From: RGIG8244 sp045592785
GTDB lineage: Bacteria > Verrucomicrobiota > Lentisphaeria > Victivallales > UBA1829
DNA: 23,714 bases
Assembly (NCBI GenBank): GCA_045592785.1
Contig: JAZNVL010000014.1
Span: 1-23,714 of the forward strand
Reading direction: 5' to 3'
Shown: positions 1 to 7,269 of the stretch, piece after piece
Numbering within the stretch: position 1 is the stretch's first letter
Layout of the letters: each line of letters begins with the position of its first letter
Notes under the pieces: model-generated
Seen by the model: the letters and a program-made list of their open reading frames with translations, nothing else
Told to the model about the DNA's origin: nothing
Database searches by the model: none
Made by a program: the position numbers and the translations under genes

Positions 1-62
1 TAAAAAAATTAAGTGCCTTGGTTCTTGCCAACGAGCGAGCAAAAAAGAACAAGCGGAAATAA
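1..62 (+). CDS. IS3-family OrfA, C-terminal end (partial)
   Basis: This is the C-terminal tail of OrfA, the DNA-binding half of the transposase. It is read in the frame that starts at base 3 and ends at the TAA at 60-62. The visible residues are basic (KKLSALVLANERAKKNKRK), as is usual for the end of OrfA in IS150-like elements. The helix-turn-helix part lies left of the window. The tail overlaps the slippery sequence at 41-47, where some ribosomes shift by -1 into the orfB frame. Confidence 0.7.
   Translation, partial: KKLSALVLANERAKKNKRK
41..47 (+). promoter_or_regulatory. A AAA AAG programmed -1 frameshift site
   Basis: In the orfA frame the codons read GCA AAA AAG, giving the heptamer A AAA AAG, the classic bacterial -1 slippery sequence used by IS150 and relatives. 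Sliding back one base moves the ribosome into the orfB frame, which is open from base 2 to the orfB stop at 892. The orfA stop at 60-62 lies shortly after the site, as expected. No downstream stimulatory hairpin was verified. Confidence 0.75.
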
Positions 63-97
63 TCTCTGAACTGAGGCACAAATACCCATTAGATGAA

Positions 98-892
98 TTG
101 CTCGCTGTTGGCAAGATGTCGCGAAGTACTTATTATTATCAGTTAAAACGCCTTTGCAAGTCCGATAAGTATGAGGAAATAAGGAAACAAATTAAAAGCA
201 TTTTTGAGCAGCATAAAGGGCGTTATGGTTATCGCCGTGTGCATATTACTCTTTTGCAACAAGGAACAGTTATAAATCATAAAACAACGCAAAGATTGAT
301 GAATACGATGGGCTTGTATGGCAAGCAACGAAGAAGTAAATATCGTTCTTACAAAGGAGATGTGGGAAAGATTGCAGATAATGTACTGAATCGGCAATTC
401 CATGCTCAAAAGCCTTTTGAAAAACTGGTTACAGATGTAACAGAATTCAGTGTTTGTAATGAAAAAGTTTATTTGTCACCAGTAATGGATTTGTTTAATC
501 ATGAAATTGTAGCTCATTGCATAAGTTCAACCCCTTCGTTTGCTCAAACAAGAACAATGCTTGAGCGTCTGTTCAAAAAACTACCGGTTGGAGTTGAGCC
601 GTTGCTGCATTCCGATCAGGGCTGGCAATATCAAATGAATGAGTATCGTAGAATGCTCAAAGCACACAATATTACTCAGAGCATGTCCAGAAAAGGGAAT
701 TGTCTGGATAATAGTGTAATGGAGAATTTCTTTGGAAGATTGAAAACAGAAATGTTCTTCGGTGAAACATTTGCTTCAGTAGAAGATTTCAAGCAAAAAC
801 TTGAAGAATACATTTGCTATTTCAACAATGAGAGAGTATCTTTAACATTAAAAGGAATGAGTCCGGTACAATACCGAACCCATTCCACGTAA
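98..892 (+). CDS. IS3-family transposase OrfB (DDE integrase core)
   Basis: OrfB is the catalytic half of the IS3 transposase. The rve/DDE core is complete: D113 (LVTDVTEF), D173 (HSDQGWQYQ) and E209 (NSVMENFFGRLK), with D and E 36 residues apart as in the DD(35)E class. The N-terminal part has the HTH_21-type segment (HKGRYGYRRVH). The reading frame is open upstream of the listed TTG start to base 2, and the residues there (AEIISELRHKYPLDELLAV) also match the family, so the active product is most likely the OrfAB fusion made at 41-47. The listed start is only the first possible internal one; ATG at 116 is another. No frameshift or stop is seen, so the element may be active. Confidence 0.93.
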   Translation: MLAVGKMSRSTYYYQLKRLCKSDKYEEIRKQIKSIFEQHKGRYGYRRVHITLLQQGTVINHKTTQRLMNTMGLYGKQRRSKYRSYKGDVGKIADNVLNRQFHAQKPFEKLVTDVTEFSVCNEKVYLSPVMDLFNHEIVAHCISSTPSFAQTRTMLERLFKKLPVGVEPLLHSDQGWQYQMNEYRRMLKAHNITQSMSRKGNCLDNSVMENFFGRLKTEMFFGETFASVEDFKQKLEEYICYFNNERVSLTLKGMSPVQYRTHST

Positions 893-898
893 TTTTAA

Positions 899-924
899 CC
901 GTCCAAATTTTTGGGGTCACTTCA
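899..924 (+). repeat. Right terminal inverted repeat of the IS
   Basis: The sequence just after orfB, containing TTTTTGGGGTCACTTCA, matches the IS150-type end (TTTTTGGGGTCA core) and finishes in CA, as IS3-family elements do. The boundary is therefore set at 924. The following ATT could be the start of a 3-4 bp target duplication, but the left end is not available to confirm it. Confidence 0.7.
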
Positions 925-965
925 ATTTGCAGCAGCCGTATTTTTTTGCGTAACGTATTCGCGAC

Positions 966-2699
966 TTACGCCGTTTGCCGTTTCTGCAGGAACTTGACCA
1001 CGCACAGGAACGCGATCATCAGTACGGTAATAAACGGAAACACGAAGAACCAGTTTTGCACAAAACCCGCAAGCAGGAATCCGAGACAGGAGAACACGGT
1101 CACCGGGATCACATAAGGCAACTGTGTCGATATGTGCGTGATCAGATCGCATTGCGCCCCGGCGGCGGACATGATCGTTGTATCGGAAATGGGGGAGCAA
1201 TGGTCACCGCAGACAGCTCCGGCAAGACAGGCGGAGATCCCAACAAAGAACAGCGGATCCGTACTGGGGAACACCGCGATCGTAATCGGGATCAACAAAC
1301 CGAAAGTACCCCATGCCGTCCCGGTGGAGAAGGAAAGTCCGCAGGCGATCAGGAAGATCACCGTAGGAAGAAGCCGGGTCAGACCGGGAGCAGTATCACC
1401 GATCGCAGCAGCAATGAAGTCCTTGGCATGAAGGAGTTCCGTCATATTCTTCAAACCGGTGGCAAAGGTGAGGATCATGATGGCAGGGACCATGGCAATA
1501 AAGCCCTGCGGCAGACATTCCAATGCTTTCTTGAAAGGAACGGTACGGCGCGCGCCGAAATAGGCGATCATGAGCAGCATGGCGACCAGTGCGCCCCAGG
1601 GAAGACCGACCGTGGCATCGGTATCCCCGAACGCCGCAACGAAGTCCTTTCCATCCAGGATCCCGCCCACATAAAGGAGCGCGAACACGCAGAATCCAAT
1701 GAGGAAAACAAGGGGGATGAACATGTCAAAGACCCGGGCTTTTTCCACCACTGCGGGCCCCTGATCCTGTCCGGTCTGCATTTTACCGGAGAACAGATCA
1801 CCGTTTTCCATGGCATTTTTCTCATGTTTCGCCATGGGCCCGAAGTCGACTTTCAGCAGAATGATCGTGACCATAAAGATCAGAGTCAGCAGGGAGTAGA
1901 AATTGTAAGGAATCGCTTTCACAAACAATTCCAGTCCGGAATATTCATCACTTTTCACATACTGAGAAACTGCCGCCGCCCAGGAGGAAATGGGCGCGAT
2001 CATACAGATCGGAGCCGCCGTGGCATCGATGATGTACGCCAGTTTCGCACGGGAAACACGCTTCGCATCGGTCACCGGAGACATCACGCTGCCCACCGTC
2101 AGACAGTTGAAGTAGTCGTCAATAAAGATCATCACGCCCAGCAGGAAGGTCGTAAACATGGCACCGACACGGCTTTTCACATGTTCCTGCGCCCATTTGC
2201 CGAAGGCTGCCGACGCACCGGAACGGTTGACGATCCCCACGATCGCACCCAGCAGGACCAGGAAGAGGAAGATCCCGGATGTGGTTTTGATGGCTTCGAT
2301 CAAGCCGTTGGTGATAATCAGATCAACGACCTTGAGGGGAGCAAAATTGGCGGCGAAACATCCCCCGAGAACGATCCCGAAGAAGAGGGAGGAAAATACT
2401 TCCTTCGTGATCAGAGCAAGAACGATCGCCAGCAGTGGCGGCAGCAATGCCCAGAACGTGGCTTGAAAAGGATTCTTTTTTTCCGGCGCGGCAACTTCCG
2501 CAGGCGCGGCGACTTCCACAGGAGCAGCAACTTCCGCAGGGGCAGCAACTTCCGAAGGAGCGGCTGTTACGGTCTGGACCACGGCGGCGGGTTCTGCCGG
2601 AGTTTCAGTCTGTTGAGCAGAAAGAGTGACCGTTGCGGCAACGGCACAGGTGATGGCCACGATCATTGCGGCCACAGCGAACATTCGATTTTTTTTCAT
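966..2699 (-). CDS. NhaC-family Na+/H+ (or organic anion) antiporter with repeat-rich N-terminus
   Basis: A polytopic inner-membrane antiporter of the NhaC/ion-transporter superfamily, 577 aa. Family signatures are IFIDDYFNCLTVGS (about 191-204), the following RAKLAYIIDATAAP and IAPISSW, and GDHCSPISDTTIM near the C-terminus. Family members exchange Na+ for H+, and some exchange malate/lactate or amino acids; the substrate cannot be told here. The start is ATG 2699, with GGAG 7 nt upstream and the promoter at 2725-2753; a longer reading to 2840 would run through the promoter. The N-terminus is unusual: a hydrophobic segment at 7-28, then a P/A/E/V-rich linker with four PxEVAA repeats (about 48-72), then the antiporter core from about residue 77. 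The upstream CoADR gene ends 73 bp away. Family call is firm, substrate unknown. Confidence 0.88.
   Translation of the reverse strand: MKKNRMFAVAAMIVAITCAVAATVTLSAQQTETPAEPAAVVQTVTAAPSEVAAPAEVAAPVEVAAPAEVAAPEKKNPFQATFWALLPPLLAIVLALITKEVFSSLFFGIVLGGCFAANFAPLKVVDLIITNGLIEAIKTTSGIFLFLVLLGAIVGIVNRSGASAAFGKWAQEHVKSRVGAMFTTFLLGVMIFIDDYFNCLTVGSVMSPVTDAKRVSRAKLAYIIDATAAPICMIAPISSWAAAVSQYVKSDEYSGLELFVKAIPYNFYSLLTLIFMVTIILLKVDFGPMAKHEKNAMENGDLFSGKMQTGQDQGPAVVEKARVFDMFIPLVFLIGFCVFALLYVGGILDGKDFVAAFGDTDATVGLPWGALVAMLLMIAYFGARRTVPFKKALECLPQGFIAMVPAIMILTFATGLKNMTELLHAKDFIAAAIGDTAPGLTRLLPTVIFLIACGLSFSTGTAWGTFGLLIPITIAVFPSTDPLFFVGISACLAGAVCGDHCSPISDTTIMSAAGAQCDLITHISTQLPYVIPVTVFSCLGFLLAGFVQNWFFVFPFITVLMIAFLCVVKFLQKRQTA
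2485..2556 (-). repeat. 18-bp tandem repeat (4 copies) inside the antiporter gene
   Basis: Four consecutive 18-bp units, with the plus-strand pattern GG-G-GC-GC-ACTTCC-CA, encode PxEVAA hexapeptides in the linker between the first hydrophobic segment and the antiporter core. Because 18 is divisible by three, copy-number change would lengthen or shorten the linker without breaking the frame. Confidence 0.8.
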
Positions 2700-2717
2700 A
2701 AGGGGACTCCTTGTTTG

Positions 2718-2753
2718 TCCGGGTACTATACAACCCGGATAAACATAAGTCAA
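2718..2753 (-). promoter_or_regulatory. nhaC-like gene promoter with inverted repeat around the -10 box
   Basis: On the minus strand a TTGACT -35 box (2748-2753) and a TATAGT -10 box (2725-2730) are separated by 17 bp, about 25 bp upstream of the ATG at 2699. A 7-bp inverted repeat (TCCGGGT at 2718-2724, ACCCGGA at 2733-2739) encloses the -10 box. This is a reasonable repressor operator or transcript hairpin. The regulator is unknown. Confidence 0.6.
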
Positions 2754-2772
2754 ACGGAAATGAAAAAGTTTT

Positions 2773-5160
2773 TCAAATAAATAATGTATTATTACTGGTG
2801 GAAGCCAGGGCGGCAAAGGTCGCGACACCGGCGACTTCATCCACCTCGATCAGTTCGTCACGGGTGATCCCCATGACATCCATTGCCATATCACAGGCAA
2901 TGAACCGGACTCCGGCTTCTCTGGCTGACTGGATCAATTCCGGCAGGGAAAGAACCCCTTTCTGCTTCATGACGGACTTCATCATACCCGTTCCCATTCC
3001 CAGCATATTCATTTTGGAAAGGGCGAGTTTTTCCGCACTGCCGGGCAGCATGAAACCGAACATACGGGAAATGAAATTCTTTTTCACGGCAGGAGCCGGA
3101 GACTTGCGTAAGACAGAAAGTCCCCAGAATGTGAAGAAGATACTAACCTTCGCTCCCGATGCCGCCAAGCCGTTGGCAAGGATCATCGCCGCCATCGCTT
3201 TATCAAAGTCGTTGCTGAACAGGACCATGGAGACTTCGTGTCCGCGGGTGACTGCGGTTTCCGCCGCCTTCGTCACACCGGACTTTATCACATCCGCTTC
3301 CAGGTGTTCCCCGGTCTGTTTCAAATTGGCGACCGTGGCGCCGTTATTCCCTGCCCAGTTGAGCAGATCCGTTTCAAATGCAGATGCCGCCAGCAGATGG
3401 ACCGCTCCATTCTCCGGCAGTTCCGCCATCTTCTTTTTCAGCTTCATGACCGGACCCGGACATGGCAGGGAGCGTACATCCATGACTTCCACAGCGACGA
3501 CCGGCTGTGCGGGGCTCGGGTCAACCGGGGGAGTCGGCGTTTTCACCGTGTTCTTTGCGGGGAAAAAAAGTTTCCAGCCCAACCACCCGCCGGAAAGATT
3601 GGCGGCACGGAATCCATTCTGTTTGAGGATGCGTTCCGCCAGATATCCGCGCAAGCCGACCTGACAGCAGCAGACGGTCAGTTTATCCTTATCAAGTTCA
3701 TGCAAACGGCTCCGCAATTCGCCCAGGCGGATATTGATCGCGCCGGGGATCGCGCCGAGTTCATGTTCTTCCGGTTCCCGGACATCCAGGACCTGGGCAT
3801 CGGCTGGGATGGTATCCGGGTAGACCACATCGGACAAGCCGGAGAGGATATTTTCCGCGACGAACCCGGCGAAGTTGACGGGATCTTTTGCGGAACTGTA
3901 CGGGGGCGCGTAAGCGAGTTCCAGTTCGCCCAGTTCGGGTGCGGTCAATCCGTTCCGCATCGCCATTGCAATGGTGTCGATACGTTTATCCACGCCCTTC
4001 GCGCCCACGATCTGCCCGCCGTAGATCATTCCGTCCGGGGCGAAAAGCAGTTTCAATGTCATACGCGTTCCGCCGGGATAATACGAAGCGTTGGAATTGG
4101 GATGCAGATAGAGTTTCCGGTATTCTTTGCCATCCCGTTTCAGTGCCGCCTCCGTCATCCCCACAGCCGCCGCGGTCAGGTGTCCGACCTTGACCACACT
4201 GGTCCCGTAACTTTCCCGGTAAACGGAATGTCCGCCTGCGATATTATCGGCAGCCGCCCTGCCCTGTTTGTTGGCGGGTCCGGCAAGGGGAACCGCGCCG
4301 AAGGAATTGACGGCGTGTTCCCGGCGTTCGATCACATCTCCGGCGGCATAGATCGCCGGGTCGGATGTTTGCAGATATTCATTCACAAGGATGTGTCCAC
4401 GGGCACCGCAGGAAAGTCCGCACTCCTGCGCCAGACGGGAGTTGGGTTTCACCCCTGTGGAAACGATGACGGCATCGGCGTATAACTTGTCACCGCAATC
4501 CATTTCCACTTCCACGCCGTTCCCGGTGGCGGTATAATTCTTCACCGTGCAATTGTAACGGACCTGGATCCCACTGCGGGTGAGTTCCTCTGCCAGAGGG
4601 GTTGCCATTTCCCGGTCGATGGTGGGCAGCACATGATCGCCGCGCTGGATCACGGTCACGGAAAGCCCTTTCGCCTTCAGGTTTTCCGCAGTTTCCAGTC
4701 CGATGAACCCGCCGCCCACAATGATGGCACTCTTTGCCCCCGCCAGACGACGGCTTACAGACTCCATATCCTTGAAGGTCCAGAGGTTGAATACGTTCTC
4801 CACTTCGATCTTTTCTGCGGGAGTTGCCCCGGTGGCGATCAGGAGTTTATCATAGGATTCTTCGTATTCTCCGCCGGGTGTCTGACAGACCACACACTTC
4901 TTTTCCCGGTCGATCCGGATGACTTCGCATTTTGTCCGCACCTCCACATTGAACCAGGCGGCGAATTTCGCAGGCGGCATGACCAGAAGGTCTTCTTTTT
5001 CCGGGATGACACCGCCCAGATGATAGGGCAGTCCGCAATTGGCATAGGAAATAAATTCGCCTTTTTCCAAAAGCAGGATCCGGCAATGTTCATCCAGTCT
5101 GCGCAAACGGGCGGCGGCACTGGCTCCGGCGGCAACGCCGCCAATAATGATCACTGTCAT
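2773..5160 (-). CDS. CoA-disulfide reductase / rhodanese / TusA / DsrE four-module fusion
   Basis: A 795-aa cytoplasmic sulfur-redox protein. Residues 1-440 are a FAD/NAD(P)-dependent CoA-disulfide (or CoA-persulfide) reductase, with GGVAAGASAA at the FAD site, active cysteine C42 (SYANCGLPYH), a second nucleotide site GGGFIGLE (about 149-156) and FAD-binding AAGD (272-275). Residues about 450-530 are a rhodanese domain with the loop CQVGLR (C499). Residues about 556-625 are a TusA/SirA-like domain with CPGP (C567). Residues about 640-795 are a DsrE/DsrF-like domain with conserved C756 (FIACDMAMD). All four candidate sulfur-carrying cysteines are present, so sulfur could be relayed within the chain. 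Known relatives reduce CoA disulfide or persulfides with NAD(P)H. The start at 5160 is 4 bp after the PL8-like stop, with an AAAGGA ribosome site inside that gene's end, so the two are probably co-transcribed. Confidence 0.92.
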   Translation of the reverse strand: MTVIIIGGVAAGASAAARLRRLDEHCRILLLEKGEFISYANCGLPYHLGGVIPEKEDLLVMPPAKFAAWFNVEVRTKCEVIRIDREKKCVVCQTPGGEYEESYDKLLIATGATPAEKIEVENVFNLWTFKDMESVSRRLAGAKSAIIVGGGFIGLETAENLKAKGLSVTVIQRGDHVLPTIDREMATPLAEELTRSGIQVRYNCTVKNYTATGNGVEVEMDCGDKLYADAVIVSTGVKPNSRLAQECGLSCGARGHILVNEYLQTSDPAIYAAGDVIERREHAVNSFGAVPLAGPANKQGRAAADNIAGGHSVYRESYGTSVVKVGHLTAAAVGMTEAALKRDGKEYRKLYLHPNSNASYYPGGTRMTLKLLFAPDGMIYGGQIVGAKGVDKRIDTIAMAMRNGLTAPELGELELAYAPPYSSAKDPVNFAGFVAENILSGLSDVVYPDTIPADAQVLDVREPEEHELGAIPGAINIRLGELRSRLHELDKDKLTVCCCQVGLRGYLAERILKQNGFRAANLSGGWLGWKLFFPAKNTVKTPTPPVDPSPAQPVVAVEVMDVRSLPCPGPVMKLKKKMAELPENGAVHLLAASAFETDLLNWAGNNGATVANLKQTGEHLEADVIKSGVTKAAETAVTRGHEVSMVLFSNDFDKAMAAMILANGLAASGAKVSIFFTFWGLSVLRKSPAPAVKKNFISRMFGFMLPGSAEKLALSKMNMLGMGTGMMKSVMKQKGVLSLPELIQSAREAGVRFIACDMAMDVMGITRDELIEVDEVAGVATFAALASTSNNTLFI

Positions 5161-5164
5161 AACT

Positions 5165-7111
5165 TCAATCCTTTCTGTCTTCGGGTTGCAGGAGAACGGT
5201 ACTGCCGGCGCGGGCTCCGCGGGGAAGTTTTACAGTATGTCCGATCCCCTTCCATTTGATATGAAACAAGCGTTTTTTCTGTGTCGGATCAGCGGCATGG
5301 ATCTGTTTTTTACGCAGGATGAATACGCCCGGCGCATCCGTGGAGAAATCACCCAGAGAACCGGGCTTGTGGAATACCGCCAGAATGGTCCGGTCTTTCA
5401 GTTTGACCGCCTGCAATGATTCATTGTTCGCCAGAACCTGATACGATTGGATCGCGCGGGGCATTTCTTCCGCCGTGACGGTGGGATAGATCGCGTATTC
5501 ATAACCGGCATCCCGGAATCCGGTACCGTGTTCGATGGTCAGCTGAAAGATCGCTTTTTTATCCGGGACCGGTTCGTTATAACAGCCGTTGGTGGGCGCC
5601 CAGTCACCGATCCGGGTCCCCGTCCACAACCGGAGATCGCTGCCGGAATACCCGATCCCGTTATGATGGAACCAGCCGTCCCCGGAGACAACATCTCCGT
5701 TCAAAAGGCTCTGTTCCACGGTCGTTGCAACAGGATACGGGGAGTCGGATCGGATCCCGCTGCCCAGCGCAACAATGCTATTCCCGGCAAAGAAGACTGC
5801 CTTCTTTGCTTTCACGTCATCCACATCCATAGTATAGACCATGACACCATACTTGCCGCCGTCGGAAACGCCGCCGGTGAACGCAGTGGTCCCGATCTCA
5901 CGCCGGTAAGCACAATGGGTGGCAAGCGGGATCTCTTTTGACGTGGTCCGGAATCCATGTTTCCGGCTTTCCTCCTGCGTGAAACGGGGGGTATCCGGTG
6001 TAGTCGTGCCGGGGAGTCTGGTCCAGGACCAGCATCCTGCGATATTCAGATACTCATTCCCCGAACGCATGACCAGCATTGCGCCGTCGGAGAGATACCT
6101 GCCGAGAAGGTTATCCCGGTTGATAAACGTTTCCACGAGAGCCGTCCGGATGGAATTTGCCCGGCAGGAAGCATAGAACTGACGGGTCCGGTGTACCATG
6201 TAATCCGTATTGAAAAACATCCGGTTGCCCACAGGTTCCTTTTTGTATTCAGCGGCAAAACGGGGATCGCATTTTGCCAGTTTGGCGATCGCGTTGCGAC
6301 AGGTGAGATTTTTGCTGTTCTGCGTGTCTTTGCCGACCTGACGTCCCTGTGCCAACAGATCCATGACATCTTTCCACAACACCCACTTGATACCGTTGAA
6401 CACATAATACCGGAAGGGCGCGATCCGGGTAAGAGCCCACCGGGTCCCGGCGAAATAGGCGATCATATAAGTGATCGTATTCAGATATGCCATTCCGTAA
6501 TTGCCGAATTGCAGCTGGGGTCCATGCTGATGATATGCGCCGTCCGCCCGGATCCCTTCGATCTTTCCGTACACGATTTCCGCACTGATCTCCTTCTGCG
6601 CATACGCGATCTCATCCTCATTCTGCGTGAGGATCCCGCGAAGAAGTCCGCCCTCCGCACACCAGATCCGGTTCTGTCCGGTCATGCCGAATCTGGATTG
6701 CAACAGAAAAGGCATCGCCATTTCCAGCCAGGGCCCGCGCCGGAGCAGATCATCGGCAAGAATGAAGATATTCCCCAGTGCCATGGGAACAAAGATCTCG
6801 TTCCACCACCAGTTCCCGCAATGACAATCCTGTTTGCACCAATATTCCAATCCCCGCTTGATCCCCTCCCCCATCGGACCGGAATGGTAATACGGGGATG
6901 CGGGATCGCTCCATTCGGCAGCCATGGCACGCAAACGATAAAGCGGTTCCGCGGCGCGCCACCCGGAATGATTCTGGTTCTGATAATCGATGTCATTCCA
7001 ACATCCGTTTTCCATTTCATCCGCGAGAGCTTTTTCCGCTCTTGCACGATCCGCGAACATGTTCTGCATGACAGCAAAACAATTTTTTTTAAGCCGCTCG
7101 ATGTCTTTCAT
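5165..7111 (-). CDS. PL8-like polysaccharide lyase
   Basis: A 648-aa protein of the polysaccharide lyase 8 type (hyaluronate, chondroitin or xanthan lyases: alpha/alpha toroid followed by beta-sandwich domains). Likely catalytic residues are N147 (MTGQNRIW), H196 (YHQHGPQ) and Y205 (FGNYGMAY). The His-Tyr spacing of nine equals that of His399/Tyr408 in pneumococcal hyaluronate lyase. NWWWNEIFVPMALGN (about 100-114) and WSWTRLPGTTT (about 361-371) are other family landmarks. The arginine-rich loop that follows the catalytic Tyr in typical members is altered here to GRQVGKD. There is no signal peptide or lipobox, which is unusual for PL8 and suggests intracellular action on oligosaccharides. 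The GGAAGG ribosome site and promoter at 7143-7170 support the start. It is first in an operon with the CoADR fusion. Substrate is unknown. Confidence 0.8.
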   Translation of the reverse strand: MKDIERLKKNCFAVMQNMFADRARAEKALADEMENGCWNDIDYQNQNHSGWRAAEPLYRLRAMAAEWSDPASPYYHSGPMGEGIKRGLEYWCKQDCHCGNWWWNEIFVPMALGNIFILADDLLRRGPWLEMAMPFLLQSRFGMTGQNRIWCAEGGLLRGILTQNEDEIAYAQKEISAEIVYGKIEGIRADGAYHQHGPQLQFGNYGMAYLNTITYMIAYFAGTRWALTRIAPFRYYVFNGIKWVLWKDVMDLLAQGRQVGKDTQNSKNLTCRNAIAKLAKCDPRFAAEYKKEPVGNRMFFNTDYMVHRTRQFYASCRANSIRTALVETFINRDNLLGRYLSDGAMLVMRSGNEYLNIAGCWSWTRLPGTTTPDTPRFTQEESRKHGFRTTSKEIPLATHCAYRREIGTTAFTGGVSDGGKYGVMVYTMDVDDVKAKKAVFFAGNSIVALGSGIRSDSPYPVATTVEQSLLNGDVVSGDGWFHHNGIGYSGSDLRLWTGTRIGDWAPTNGCYNEPVPDKKAIFQLTIEHGTGFRDAGYEYAIYPTVTAEEMPRAIQSYQVLANNESLQAVKLKDRTILAVFHKPGSLGDFSTDAPGVFILRKKQIHAADPTQKKRLFHIKWKGIGHTVKLPRGARAGSTVLLQPEDRKD

Positions 7112-7142
7112 TGCAATTTTCCTTCCGGTTCGTCATTGGGAG

Positions 7143-7170
7143 AAAATACACCGGAACAGGATTTTTTCAA
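7143..7170 (-). promoter_or_regulatory. Promoter of the PL8-like/CoADR operon
   Basis: On the minus strand TTGAAA (7165-7170) and TATTTT (7143-7148) are 16 bp apart, about 31 bp upstream of the PL8-like ATG. It lies in the 158-bp gap shared with the divergent CocE gene, whose promoter starts at 7202. Confidence 0.45.
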
Positions 7171-7201
7171 GGGACATTTCTATCTTTTTTTTATTTTTCA
7201 T

Positions 7202-7229
7202 TTGTATTTCCTGCGGAAAGCTCTATATT
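7202..7229 (+). promoter_or_regulatory. CocE-type gene promoter
   Basis: TTGTAT (7202-7207) and TATATT (7224-7229) with a 16-bp spacer, about 40 bp before the ATG at 7270. The same TTG-16/17-TATATT layout recurs at six other sites in the window. Confidence 0.55.
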
Positions 7230-7269
7230 GATGGCTGTTACAGATCACTGTTGTGGAAAGGAATGTACT

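Larger units (their letters stand above)
1..924 (+). mobile_element. IS3-family (IS150-like) insertion sequence, right-hand part
   Basis: The window opens inside an insertion sequence and contains its right part: the last codons of orfA, a -1 frameshift site, orfB and the right terminal inverted repeat. The left end lies outside the window. The element is clearly more AT-rich than the genes to its right, which points to transfer from another background. It ends 41 bp beyond the stop of the nhaC-like gene on the opposite strand, so it lies downstream of that gene and does not break it. IS3-family elements move by copy-out/paste-in through a circular intermediate using the fused OrfAB transposase. 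Family assignment is firm from the DDE motifs and end sequence; the exact subgroup is less sure. Confidence 0.9.

Noticed and set aside
975..2780. A 601-codon open frame on the plus strand opposite the antiporter gene
   Set aside because: The translation is a low-complexity string of Arg, Gly, His and Asp with no domain, typical of the antisense frame of a GC-rich gene. The minus-strand frame has clear NhaC motifs.
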